A stretch of 64,000 nt of DNA from Histomonas meleagridis (GCA_020186115.1 WSYJ01000186.1:744001-808000); one strand, 5' to 3'; numbered from the stretch's first letter, positions 9,461 to 20,780 are shown. Notes: generated from the sequence alone by a model not told the origin. A program made the numbers and translations.

Positions 9461-12400
9461 TTAGATCTGCTTCTCTCCGAACGCCTCCTGCACGTTTTTA
9501 GCGAGTTCGCTCTTTTCCCTCTCCACGAGGTCAGGGTCGTGCGGGAGGAGGTGCCTGACGTCCACCACGAAGTCCTTCAGGATTGCTCTAAATCTGAACG
9601 ACCTTTCAGCGAATGTCTGGTACAGCCTGTGTATGAACTCGAGCAGCTCCTGGGGGGACTTCATTGGGAACATTTCGAACATTTGTTGTATTATTACTTC
9701 ACCCATATTATTAATACCAGGTAACATCATCACTGCTCTAATTAATTCTACGTGTAAATTAAATGCGAATTTTAATGAAGTATTTGTTAATAATTTAAAT
9801 GCGAATAAGAATAACATAATGAAATATTGTTGTGAAAATGTAATTATTTGTTCTTCTGATAATTTTGTTCGAATATTTCCAAGTAAATTAATTAATAAAT
9901 TTGTAGCCTTTTCACATATATTATTTTGTAAATGTTCAGTACCAAATTTAATACTTTCCAAAAATGTATTAAATTCATTTGCTGGTAAATTAATAATTAA
10001 TTGGAAACATGAATTAATTAAATGACTTAACATGTTATAAAACTCAATTCGTATTAGTGGATAATCATCAAAATTATTTTTGATCATTTCTAAAATAGGA
10101 TAATAAATTTTTTGGAATATTAATTCTCCATTAGCAATAATTTCATTTGGACATTTGATCATTAATGTACCAAACAATGTAAGAATTTGTGGTGATTTAG
10201 CCATAGGTGGCGTTTGATAAAAATGTTCTAAAATCGTTGTGATACATATTGGAAAGATATTTGTTTTAATATATTCTATGTTATAACAATAAAAAATGGA
10301 TTTCTCCATTAATGAAATAATAGAATTAGAACACATTTCCATGGAATTAATTTGTAATTGTGCTTGTGGATTATTTGGTGTCATTTGTGTTATAGTAGTA
10401 ATAATTGTATTAAATAAATTCATTAATGGTTCAAAAATGGTCATGAAATACATTAAATATAAATTATTATCAATCGCAAATGAAATATTACATTTACAAA
10501 CAAATGTTAAGCGATGACATATTTCTGGATTTAAACAATTGAACTCGGGTAATAATGACTTGAAATATTTGTCTAAAAATGATATAATAATTCGAAACAT
10601 TTGATTTTGGACTTCATTTGAATTAATATTCTGTATTAATGAACCTGTAAATCGAAAAACTGAGATGATTGATTCTTCATCTAATGATGTTATGATTTGT
10701 TGGAAATTACTAAGGATTTGTTCAAGTTTAGAAAAGCCTTGTTGTGGCTTCTTGATCATTTGATCACTATTTGAAGCTGACAAACTTTTAATGCAATAGA
10801 TCGAAGTGGATTTAATGTCATAATCATTCTCTTGTAATAAACCAAATAACCAATTAACAATGTTATCAAATAAGACATCGTCACGTAATAAAAATTTTCC
10901 GGATTGACTTACGACAAAACAAATTCCTATTCCTAAAATATGATGTAAATCTGGACTTGGTGAAGAATTAAAGATTTGGATAAGCCATTCTATCCATCGG
11001 TTAACTTGGACTCTGTCATTTTGTTCATTTAAACTTGGAATAACTGCGCCTAATGACCAACACATGGTTGTGATCGCATGTTCTGTAATTTCACCAGACA
11101 TGATTGAATTTTGTTTCTCATTAAGAGCTGCTATTGTATCTTGTGGTTGAATTTCTACCAAATAATATAATGTATTTTTAATATTTGTATAAAGATCATC
11201 AAAGTTACTAAGACTTCGGATAGAACGTGTGATTGAGCCATCTTCTTCTGTGGTACTCGAAATTTCAAATGGTGATACAATTCGATTCATTAAAACTCGT
11301 CGAACTTGTGGTGCAAAAGGACCATAAATTGCTGTTGTAATCTGTGGGTTTTTAGATTCGGAGTATACCTTTTGGAATGTTTTGTAAAAGAATTCAACAC
11401 ATGCTTCTAAGACACCTTGCTCACAACAATCAGCAAGGAAAAGTGTCCATTGAAAAACTTGTTGAACATCAGCGGCACTTTGGGGGGTCTCAATAACCTC
11501 CGAATACTGTTCAAAAAATGAGGGAAGTGTGTCTGAAAGTAATGGGATGAGGTCGCTAACCGCCATGAAATCTGGCTCAGGACCAAGAATTGACCTTAAG
11601 GCATTAACAATAGAGGAAAAGAGAGGTACTAAGTTCGGTTGATATTCATCTGGGATAAAGTTCATACTGATAACTTCTCCAAATATTTTAATGACATATT
11701 TGGTATACTGAGGATTTGGAAGAAATTCAGTGGCAAGTAAATTGAGAAGATTCGTTTGGAAGAAAAAAACGGAATCAATCCATTTAACTAAGGTTCCTAA
11801 GGCACCAAATGAACTTTCGATTAATTGTGGATTACCTGAATGTAAACAATGATCAATTAACTGCATAACACCACTGATTTCATTTGAGAAAACACTGACA
11901 ATTTCACCTGCTCGTGCTGATGTTAAAGAGTTATCAGCAAAATCAGAAACTTCTTCTGAAAAAAGTTGAAATATATGGAGAACATTGGAACATATTTCTG
12001 GCGTGCTTGTTGAAAGTGATAAGAGATCTTGAACAAATGAACTCCATATTTCTGGGTATTCGTAAGTAGCAATTGATACAATAATCAGATCAATTCGGCT
12101 GAGAATATCACTTGGAAGACCTTCTTGTTGTGCGTAATTCCACATGAATTTCTTAATTTCCTCTCTTTGTTCGGGTGGAATAATAAGCCAGGACTTGGAA
12201 ACATACTTTACAAATCCATCTGCTGCAATAAATTTTGAAAGGTTGCCACAATTTGATTCAAGAATTGGTTGAATATATTGTGGCAAATCTTCTCTGTTAA
12301 TAAATTGTGTACAAATCTGATTTAAATCATCACGTTCTTTTGGGGTGATTGTAGGATCATAAAATCTATGTACTGCTCTGTCATATAATTCAATATTAAG

Positions 12401-12517
12401 TGGTACACCTGTTTGCGCTATGGAGTGGAACATTCTGTTCAACCATAGATAATTCAATGCATTTCGATCGGCAAATTTAATGACATGATTTTGTACAAAC
12501 TTCATCAAAACACACAT
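9461..12517 (-). CDS. XPO1: Exportin-1 / CRM1-like nuclear export receptor
   Basis: 1018 aa of HEAT-type helices. CRM1-specific blocks are readable: the N-terminal SWLIIPPEQREEIKKFMW and PEIWSSFVQDLLSLSTSTPEICSNVLHIFQLFSEEVSDF regions, and the central MCWSLGAVIPSLNEQ block that corresponds to LCWAIGSISGAM of human CRM1. Exportin-1 binds RanGTP and leucine-rich export signals and carries cargo through nuclear pores. Cys486 in MCW aligns with human Cys528, the residue alkylated by leptomycin B. The protein is slightly shorter than the usual 1070 aa or so, and the acidic C-terminal tail is reduced. A second ATG five codons in (12505) is an alternative start. The last 200 nt of the gene are abruptly GC-rich. 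Confidence 0.88.
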   Translation of the reverse strand: MCVLMKFVQNHVIKFADRNALNYLWLNRMFHSIAQTGVPLNIELYDRAVHRFYDPTITPKERDDLNQICTQFINREDLPQYIQPILESNCGNLSKFIAADGFVKYVSKSWLIIPPEQREEIKKFMWNYAQQEGLPSDILSRIDLIIVSIATYEYPEIWSSFVQDLLSLSTSTPEICSNVLHIFQLFSEEVSDFADNSLTSARAGEIVSVFSNEISGVMQLIDHCLHSGNPQLIESSFGALGTLVKWIDSVFFFQTNLLNLLATEFLPNPQYTKYVIKIFGEVISMNFIPDEYQPNLVPLFSSIVNALRSILGPEPDFMAVSDLIPLLSDTLPSFFEQYSEVIETPQSAADVQQVFQWTLFLADCCEQGVLEACVEFFYKTFQKVYSESKNPQITTAIYGPFAPQVRRVLMNRIVSPFEISSTTEEDGSITRSIRSLSNFDDLYTNIKNTLYYLVEIQPQDTIAALNEKQNSIMSGEITEHAITTMCWSLGAVIPSLNEQNDRVQVNRWIEWLIQIFNSSPSPDLHHILGIGICFVVSQSGKFLLRDDVLFDNIVNWLFGLLQENDYDIKSTSIYCIKSLSASNSDQMIKKPQQGFSKLEQILSNFQQIITSLDEESIISVFRFTGSLIQNINSNEVQNQMFRIIISFLDKYFKSLLPEFNCLNPEICHRLTFVCKCNISFAIDNNLYLMYFMTIFEPLMNLFNTIITTITQMTPNNPQAQLQINSMEMCSNSIISLMEKSIFYCYNIEYIKTNIFPICITTILEHFYQTPPMAKSPQILTLFGTLMIKCPNEIIANGELIFQKIYYPILEMIKNNFDDYPLIRIEFYNMLSHLINSCFQLIINLPANEFNTFLESIKFGTEHLQNNICEKATNLLINLLGNIRTKLSEEQIITFSQQYFIMLFLFAFKLLTNTSLKFAFNLHVELIRAVMMLPGINNMGEVIIQQMFEMFPMKSPQELLEFIHRLYQTFAERSFRFRAILKDFVVDVRHLLPHDPDLVEREKSELAKNVQEAFGEKQI

Positions 12518-12789
12518 AGAATTGATTACAAAAAGTATTTCATTATTTGAAATTAGGAGCTTTTAGAAAAAAAATCTATACTAAAATTTTTTTAAGATGG
12601 AATATTGAAATCCAAATTTAATGTAAATTTTGAAATTATTTTATGATATTTCTCTTTTTACAAGAAATAAATCAAAGAGTGAATACATTAATAAAATAAT
12701 TTATTAATCAATTTATGAGATTTATAAAAATTAGTTTGTGTAATGATTGTCACTTTTAAATAAAGTTAAAAAACGTTAAATTTTTTAGT

Positions 12790-13605
12790 TCACTTTGGTT
12801 GAGCACTCTTGTATTGCTCATCATCAACAGGTTCTAACCAAGTATTCTTTCCTCCTGGATTAGTTTCAATTGCAACATGTGAAAACCATGAGTCAGCAGT
12901 TGCACCATGCCAATGTTCAACATTTGGTGGGATTTCGATAACTGTTCCTGGAGTCATTAATTGAGCAGGCTTATTTCTTTCTTGATACAAGCCACGGCCT
13001 GCAACGCAAAGAAGAATTTGACCTCCTGTATGAATATGCCAATTATTACGACAGCCTGGTTCAAATGAAACATTAAATGTTGGACAATTTAATTCTTTGT
13101 TCGTGGATAATGGACAAAGATATGATTGTCCAATGAAAAACTTTGAATATTGTGGAAGATTTTTCTCACCCATTGGGAAAAGAGTTGAAACTGGTTCACG
13201 TGTAACAGGAGTCTTTGGTTGTGCTTGTGCATATTCATCATCTGTAACAGGTTGAAGCCATTCTGTGTGATTTTCATGACAATGAGTTGTAATAGCAAGA
13301 TGAGTGAACTCGCTATCTGCTTGAGCTCCATGCCAATGCTCAACATTTGGAAGAATTTCAACTACATCACCAGGCAATAAAACTCTTGCTTCTTTTCCTT
13401 TTTCTTGGTATAGACCACGTCCTGTGATGCAAAGAAGTATTTGACCGTGAGAGTGTTTATGCCAATTATTTCTGCATCCTGGTTCAAATGTGACATTTGA
13501 GATTGGACAATTTAAGTCTTGACGTGTGATCAATCGTTTCACGTATGCTTGGCCAACGAAATTTTTAGCATTTTCTGGTGGCATAGGATCTCCTTTCTCG
13601 AACAT
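12790..13605 (-). CDS. Tandem (bicupin) protein of bacterial type
   Basis: 271 aa made of two near-identical cupin domains, about residues 10-125 and 145-265. Each has NVTFEPGCRNNWHxH...GQILLCxxGRGLYQE and PNVEHWHGAxADSxFxHxAI, so both carry the full set of metal-binding His residues (HxH and HWH). Single-domain proteins with this wording are common in anaerobic bacteria, often annotated next to carboxymuconolactone decarboxylases; the substrate is unknown. Internal duplication plus bacterial-like sequence suggests lateral transfer followed by duplication and fusion. The start is set by TCACTTG about 10 nt upstream of the ATG. It ends in TGA. Confidence 0.88.
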   Translation of the reverse strand: MFEKGDPMPPENAKNFVGQAYVKRLITRQDLNCPISNVTFEPGCRNNWHKHSHGQILLCITGRGLYQEKGKEARVLLPGDVVEILPNVEHWHGAQADSEFTHLAITTHCHENHTEWLQPVTDDEYAQAQPKTPVTREPVSTLFPMGEKNLPQYSKFFIGQSYLCPLSTNKELNCPTFNVSFEPGCRNNWHIHTGGQILLCVAGRGLYQERNKPAQLMTPGTVIEIPPNVEHWHGATADSWFSHVAIETNPGGKNTWLEPVDDEQYKSAQPK

Positions 13606-13899
13606 TTACACAAGTGAATTGTGAAATTTTCCCATAAAAATTCAATACCAAATTCTTTGTGACGATAATTCAATTTGAGAGATCAATATACAATAAAAAT
13701 TGAATTGATAAACTACTTAAAAAATATCGTGTTGTTCCACTTTTGTGACTATTCGATTTATTCAAAATATTCTATGAGTACACAGAATTAAGATGTGAAG
13801 CAAATGGCAAATTCTCAAAATAAATGGAAAATTGCAAAATGAAGGCAATATAAGTGACTCAATAAAAACGTGGGAATCAGTCATTTGCCAACATACAAC

Positions 13900-16872
13900 A
13901 TGCAAACTTACCAAATTTTAATGAGCTCATCAAATATCTTCATTCAATTTCTAATGTATGTAAATGTCAGGAAGCTTGGACACAATTTCAATTGACATTT
14001 TTTTGCGAAGAGTGTTCAGTTCTTAAGAATAGTTGTATTTGTTTAAAATGTTTTTTAAATGGTAATCATCAAGGTCATTCATTTTATGTTTTTAATGACA
14101 TAGCTGGAAGTTGTGACTGTGGTGATTTTGATCTATGGAAACCGGAAGGTACATGTAAACTTCATAAATGTAAGAAACTGAAATACCTAATTCAATTTCA
14201 GAAATTCTTCCAAAAAATTTTGATTCTGCTGCACACCAACTTTTAAATCTTATAAGATCCAAGTCATGTGAAGTAATTCAATTAATACAATGGCTTGTAA
14301 AATTCTGTGAAATTGGTGATAAATATCGAAATTTAATTATCACATCTATATGCAAAGATAAAATATTATTTGAACTTATTGGTTCATGTATTGTGTTAAA
14401 CGTGGAGACTGTTCAAGCACTTTTGGATTTATTTAGTCATTGTATCAATAACGTATTTTTTTAGATTAGAATTTGGTTATGCATTTATAAATAAGATTAA
14501 TGAAATTTCTAACTATAAATACGAAATGGAGGTTCTTCGAGATAATGAGTGCCAAAAAGTATTCTTTTTAATAGAGCTAAAACATCTTTTTTTGTTTAAT
14601 TATAATATGATACATATTCATAAAAAGTATTCATTTGATTTTTGTCAATATATTTTGGATTCTACAAAGCAATATCAAAAGCATCAATTAGCATTTTCAC
14701 TTGATCCAAAATTAAAAGATAGCGGCATTGCATTTTCTTACACATATTCTGATGCTTTTGCTCTCCAACAATTTCAAGTGATTATTTTAGTAATGATTAT
14801 CAACGAATTATGGATGGACTTGTTGATATATTTTTAGACGAAGACGCAATTTTATTCACAAGTATAAAACAATTTTCACAAGAAATGGATTTTAACTCAT
14901 ATATTTATTATGGAAAAGTACCGAATATTGATTCTGATTTTAAAGAATGTATAGAAAAAATACAAAAATTGAATATTGTAAATGCACTTGTTATATACTA
15001 TAAATATTTTAAATCAATTTATAGCGATAAAACTGAAAATCAAATTTTAAATGTTCATTATTTGATGGCGCTTTAAAAATCATTTGGATACTGTTTCAAC
15101 TTCTTCTCCATCACCAAATGGTGTAATATTTAAGTTGAAGTCTAGAACATTATGGGATCCATTAGCGCCACTTTATAAATCAAATCAAATTTTATCGATT
15201 TATTCGAAATATATTTCTAAATATCCAAATGAGTTAATGCCTTTTAAACCTTTTTACTGAAGAACCATTTGGAATGGATTTACATTCGTTATTATTTACG
15301 CCAACATTATTAGCTATCGAATATTATATTTTATTAAGTCAAAATTCACAAGAAACAAATCAACTTATAATAAATCTTTTATTAACAGCATCGAAATTTT
15401 ATGTTAAAACTTCGAATAAAATTTTAACTGATACAATTATAGTTAATGATATTAAAGAATTAATTACGAAAATTCCAAATGATTTCGAATCTTTAATGTA
15501 TCAAAAATATCAATTCCAAAGTTATAGACCAAAATCATTTGTCGATTTAATAAGTGAATTAGGTCCAATTGGACAAAATGCACTTGTGCAAATGAATATT
15601 TCATATGAAATACCTAAAACAAATGAAACTAAAACATCGAATAATAAATTAAAAGATTTAAAGTCATCTATTCTACAATCATTTAATACCAAAATGGAAC
15701 AATTCGAAAAAGATAATAACATTGATCTTGATGAAAGTGATTCAGCAGAAGAAATTGAACAATGTTCTGCATGCAGAACTTGTCTTAATGATAATGAAAT
15801 TCTTTGTTATCCACTTTATATGTATAATTCGACATTACCTTTAAAGTATGATAATTATGGAACAATTGAACAAATAAAATGTTTTACATTATGTACACAT
15901 TTAATACATTCGAAATGTTTAAACTTATCATGTCCTATTGATAGATATCTACGAAACATTTGTTTACCTAAACTTGATAATAGGACTGATCTAAATGATG
16001 AAAATGTAATTAATTCTGTTAATGAATTCGAAAAAGAATTTGAAGATATAAATCAAATATTAATTGCGTTTTGTAGTATATTTATAATATATGAGTTAAG
16101 ATTAAGATCAAATTCATTATGTTTAGAGCCTAAAAAATATTATTATTTAACACGAAACTTATTTTTAATTTTAAGAATTATTTATCAAAAAAGTTCCAAT
16201 TTTGAAATCGAAACAAATTCAGATTTTCAATAATATGTTCATGATTTAATTCTTTGTGATTCACCTGAAACGAAACTTAATGAAATTATCAATAAATACA
16301 CAACTCAACTTAATGGAGAAGAATTAAATTTGTTTTTAAGGCGCGTTCGATTGACTGAATATTTCAGCTTAAATAATGACAATGAAGAATACATTAAATG
16401 GGAAAAAGAATTAACAAATGAAAATTTATGTAAAAGATATAATATAAAATATAATGGAAATGAATATACATTTGAAAAATTCGAATTTATTAAGTTACCA
16501 AAGAATTTCTTACATTTCGGATCTGAGCCGTATTATTTAAGTAAGGAAATTTTATCCAGTAGTATGGAATACTTATTAAGTCTACATGACGGCGCTGTAA
16601 TGGATAATAATTTTAGAAGATATTACTTGAACTCTAAAGATGATTTCCATCTAGTAATGAACTTAAACTTAAGACACACAAGACTTTTGTTGATAGCTAA
16701 AAATAAACAAAATCTTTGGATCGCTTTGGTACCAACTGTGTACTTGGATGTGCTCGGTAATGAAAACATAGGATATGATAATGGATTCGAAGTGTTTTTG
16801 TCTGACGAAAGATTGGAGAAATTAACTGATGACTATTTGTCTGGTGAAGTAATGAAATATATTACGAGTTAA
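13900..16872 (+). pseudogene. Decayed UBR-type N-recognin E3 ubiquitin ligase
   Basis: Consecutive fragments in changing frames form one UBR-family protein of roughly 950 aa. An intact UBR box is at about 13960-14170 (VCKCQEAW..FFCEECS..CICLKCF..NHQGHSF..GSCDCGDF..GTCKLHKC), which in working genes binds N-degrons. A RING-H2-like segment is at about 15755-15970 (EQCSACRTC...CTHLIHSKC...CPIDRY), and a conserved UBR C-terminal region follows (16300-16872). At least five frame changes occur, near 13910-13958, 14180-14200, 14460 (T-run), 14790, 15075 (A-run) and 15255 (T-run), plus an in-frame TAA at 16231-16233. Most shifts sit at homopolymers. Neighbouring long genes (the 2237-codon TOR, for example) are uninterrupted, so assembly error is a less likely explanation. 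Confidence 0.85.
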
Positions 16873-17611
16873 GTAAAATTTTAAAAAATGATTTTGTAAA
16901 GATCTAAAGTTTAAAGTTTTTAAGTTTTCTTATACAATATTCTTATCTGATCCCATTAAAATCAGATTTTAACTGCAGTGTATTGAATGCGTTGTATCCC
17001 AGCACCAAACTTAATTTCACAAACTTATATACTTTTTAGTAATTCAAATGCATTTTGTTATACAATTAGACAATCATTCAAATTATCATTAACTATGGCA
17101 AAAATGCATTTTCTTTAACTTATTTTTTTAGTTATTATTATGATACAATTATATAACGCATATTTAATTGGTATTTTATACCATTTTCATATGAGTTCAA
17201 GATTTAAAAAACCGAATTTTTTTGAGTAAATTTAAATAATTTTTTCATAAAATTTTTTTTTACAGTACAGGACAGATATCTGTCCAACGGCCTGAAATTT
17301 CTGTCCACTTCATTTAGGAAATAAAAAATCTTTATTTAATTTTATTTATTTCTATAAATATAATAATTAAAACTAATTTTGTCATCCATCATATACAATA
17401 CTTAATTATGTTTATCTTGAAATAAAAAATTAAATTATATTCAGTCTCAATGATAAATTTTTTTCCGCCTATGACGTAGACCATGCACCACCTAATATGG
17501 CAAGTAACACACAAGGGAGAGAAAATATCCTATTTCTAATCGATCGATAGATGCTGCTCAAGTAAATGCAGAAATTCAAAATCAATCAGATTAGATTCAT
17601 AGTTATCACAA
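16873..17611. other. AT-rich spacer with a 16-bp perfect palindrome
   Basis: No gene is seen. GGACAGATATCTGTCC at 17270-17285 is a perfect 16-bp palindrome, preceded by TACAGTACA and followed 15 nt later by another CTGTCC. This short GC-richer island looks like the end of a mobile element or a strong protein-binding site, but no partner end was found. Confidence 0.4.
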
Positions 17612-18223
17612 TCAAAACTTTCATTAAGGGGATTTGTTCACATTTTAGCATGTTGGGTAGAAGGTTTTGATATAAGAACTACATCTAAAATTACAGATGT
17701 ATGTGAACGATCAGTAATAACATGGTTTCAAACTTTTCGATCTATTGCAGAAAAAAAATATCGAAAAGATATAGCTCAAAATTTACTTGGTGATGGAATG
17801 ATCGAAATTGATGAAAGCCTTTATTTCGGTGCTAAATATAACAAAGGAAGTGTATTGGAAAAAGAAGAGATTTGGGTTTTTGGCGAAATAGACAGTAAAA
17901 CAATGAAAGTTGTTACTGAGATTTGCGAAAATAGATCGAAAGAAGTTTTCATTCCAATTATTTTTTCAACAGTTAGACTCAATTCAGAAATTTAGTCTGA
18001 TGAATGGATGGCATATAATACTCTTAGTAGTGATATAGGTTATGTACACAAAACAGTAAATCACTCAGTAAATTTCGTAGATCCAATTACCGAGGCAAAT
18101 ACTCAAAAAATAGAAGGTACATGGAATCTAATAAAAGGATATTTCATAAAAAATGGATTCAGAGATGAATATTATCTCGAATCATATATCCATCATGAAT
18201 GGTGCTTCCGAAGAAATATATAA
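17612..18223 (+). mobile_element. Merlin / IS1595 (ISXO2-like) transposase relic
   Basis: One frame gives LRGFVHILACWVEGFDIRTTSK..., then EIDESLYFGAKYNKG...EIWVFGEID, then SDEWMAYNTL...VHKTVNHSVNFVDPITEANTQKIEGTWNLIKG. This is the ISXO2-like DDE transposase of bacterial IS1595 and eukaryotic Merlin elements; the three acidic positions (EIDES, SDEW, IEGTW) are all readable. A TAG at 17993-17995 interrupts the frame just before SDEW, and the N-terminal DNA-binding part and a start codon are missing. Terminal inverted repeats were not found by eye. The element is therefore dead as it stands. Confidence 0.87.
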
Positions 18224-19075
18224 AATACATTTGAAAAATGCTGGAAAGCATTAATTGGTGAAATTTATTAATAAATTATTTTTATTGCGTTTTTTCCCCT
18301 TTCAAATTTCCTATCGTTCAAAAATTGCATAAAGGAGGGTATATACCTACCGAGGGGCGTTTTGCATCGTAACCGCGTATGTAAACTTGAAAGAATAAAA
18401 TAGACTAACCTATACCCCCGGTAAAAATAGGTTATTTACGATAGAACACGATAGACATTTTATGGTAAAAATGATCGTTCGAAAAAATTCTAAAGAAATG
18501 GTTTTTGGCAGACGTTGTAAAATTTTGTATTCAATACAACCGTTTACATTAATTTTACAATCACGTAAAACCGGCATAGTTCACCATTATTTTAGCCTAA
18601 AATAATTCCAAATTTTCTGAAGGGACATCTCCAAGAGTCGGAACCACTCTACTTGAGGCTTAAGGCAGAACAGATACCAAAAATTCTTTCTATTAGGTCT
18701 TTTCTAAAATTAAAAAACATTTTCAATAATCTTATATTTGGCAAGACATTATTTCACGTGGGCTTAAAAACCTGTATTTATGTCATTAATGGACTTCCTT
18801 ATTAAAAGTGTATGACATATTAAATTTAATGAAAAACAATTGTTTTTCGAAATTGTTTGTAATCTCATCAGCAAATTTTTTAAAAATACTTTGAATAATC
18901 AAAGTATGATTATTTTCATGATTGTAAAATAATTTTTTTTAGTTTTTTTATTTTGGTCAAAAATAGATCAATCTTGATCAAGATGAAAAACCGTAATTTG
19001 AAACATATTATGCTTAGTGAAACTATTTCATGTTTTACTGAAAATGGAGTCTCCTTAATTAAGCTAAAAGTGCCT
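18224..19075. other. Intergenic region with two GC-richer islands
   Basis: No gene is recognised. One island at 18330-18430 contains GGGTATATACC and CCTATACCCCCGGTA, related words in opposite orientation that may be decayed element ends. A second at 18617-18690 (AAGGGACATCTCC...GAGTCGGAACCACTC...GGCTTAAGGCAGAACAG) can form a GAGT/ACTC hairpin. A 29-bp stretch at 18449-18477 resembles one at 41301-41330. Functions are unknown. Confidence 0.35.
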
Positions 19076-20727
19076 TTAACTTGCTTTGAAATTGTGGTGC
19101 AAACGATGATTTTCTAAAAGTAATTTTATGACTCCTATATTATTCTTTTCGACTGCTATATGAAGTGCTGTTTCAAATTATTAAAACATATTACAAATTA
19201 TTAAAACATATATCAAATTATTAAAACATATTCTAAATTATCCAAATGAATATTTTTTGCATTAACATCAATTCCTTCTTTATCTAAAAGCAATTTTACT
19301 ATTTCTATATTATTATTTCTAACTGCTATATGAAGTGCTGTTTCAAATTATTAAAACATATATAAAATTATTAAAACATATTCCAAATTATTAAAATGGA
19401 TAATTTTTGCATTAACATCAATTCCTTTATCTAAAAGCAATTTTACTATTTCTATATTTCCTGATTTAACTGAATATGGTAAAATTGTATTTGGAATTTG
19501 TTGACTTTCTATATCAATTTCTATTATGAATGTATTTCCTTTTGATGCTATTTTTTCTATAATTTTATTATTCATTTTCATTCCTTCTTTTTCTAAAAAC
19601 ATGAAGATTTCATAATTATTAAACTTTATACATTTTTTCCCAAGATATACCAAATTTTCTTTACTTAAATTACATTTATCTTGATTTTCGATATTGGAAT
19701 TCGATTTTGTAAAAGAAAACATTGAAAATGAATTTTTTCTGTCATTAGAAATTTTCCCAATTTTATTTTCATAAAAATAACAAAAAATTTCATTTTGATG
19801 AAATTCTATTGCTGTTTCATATGCTTCTGTAAATGATGAATTATTTTGTTCACATAAATGAATAATTTCTAAGTTTCCACCTGCAATTGCATATTTACCT
19901 GTATTTTCTACACTTGCACCATTCATAAGTAAATATTTAAAACATTTGATTGATCCAAAAAATGCTGCATAATCAATTAATGAAACATTTCTTTGATTAA
20001 TAAATGAACATCTTTCATAAAGTGAAGGTTCAATTGTTTGATTAAAATCGAAGTTTGTTTGTGATGATATTTCTTGAAGTTTTTCTACTTCATCGTTTCT
20101 AATTATCTCCGCAATTTCGTTTGGATTTTGTCCTTCTTCATTTAAATTCTTCAGATTAGCAAAATCATTATTTATAACCAATTCACAATTTTTCTTATTG
20201 TTTTATACTTCTACAAGATCTATTTCGAATAATCCTTGTTCGATTATCTTTTGAAGAAGAAAATACGATTCTTTTGTTTTCATTTGGAATAAATGTTGAT
20301 TAAATATATGAATTAGGCTTTTTGTATTTTTATTAGTTTTTTCTTCTTCCAAATTTAACATCAATAAGTATTTAAAGATTGGAAAATTAACTTTTACTCG
20401 GGAAACAAATGTTGAATATATTAACCTAGAAATAAGAAGGTTAAACGTGTATGGTCGATTGTAAGTGAATAATTCTATTGTTGATTGAATTGACGATTTA
20501 ATATTTTCTTCGTTGAGATTAAGGATGATTGATTGCAATGATTTTGCTTCTTCAAGGATTGTTTTAATGTATAAAATTCTCAACCTGTCACTTTTTTCAA
20601 ATTTTTTAACATGAAAACCGATGAATTCATTCAAAAAGTGTACTATTTGAACATCTTGAAGATTGACGATATAAAACGGTTTGCCATACTGAAACGGAAA
20701 ATAGAATCGAATTGAATGAAAAATCAT
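19076..20727 (-). pseudogene. Ankyrin/DUF3447 protein gene with premature stop and spaced repeats
   Basis: Paralogue of the gene at 35.7-37.0 kb, sharing NPNEIxxIIRNDExEKLQEISSQTNF, PSLYERCSxIN, LIDYAAFF and KCFKYLLMN blocks. The ATG at 20727 opens a helical N-terminal domain. A single in-frame TAA at 20203-20205 divides it from the DUF3447/ankyrin part, which then runs in the same frame. After the first full ankyrin repeat (LLLDKGIDVNAK) the frame meets spacers of 63 and 83 nt, built largely of a 20-bp unit containing TATGTTTTAATAATTTG, separating two more intact ankyrin blocks (TALHIAVRNNNIEIVKLLLDKEGIDVNAK and TALHIAVEKNNIGVIKLLLEN). The last block ends at a proper TAA (19076-19078). The block-to-block period is 170 nt (19171 and 19341), as in the larger array. 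Confidence 0.78.
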
Positions 20728-20780
20728 CGTATTATAATCAAAAAAACTAAATCAATCCACATTAATGAATATAAGTCATT

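Noticed and set aside
16231-20205. UAA reassignment to a sense codon, suggested by in-frame TAA in several genes
   Set aside because: Intact genes in the window end in TAA, TAG and TGA, and the TAA-bearing loci also show frameshifts or other decay.
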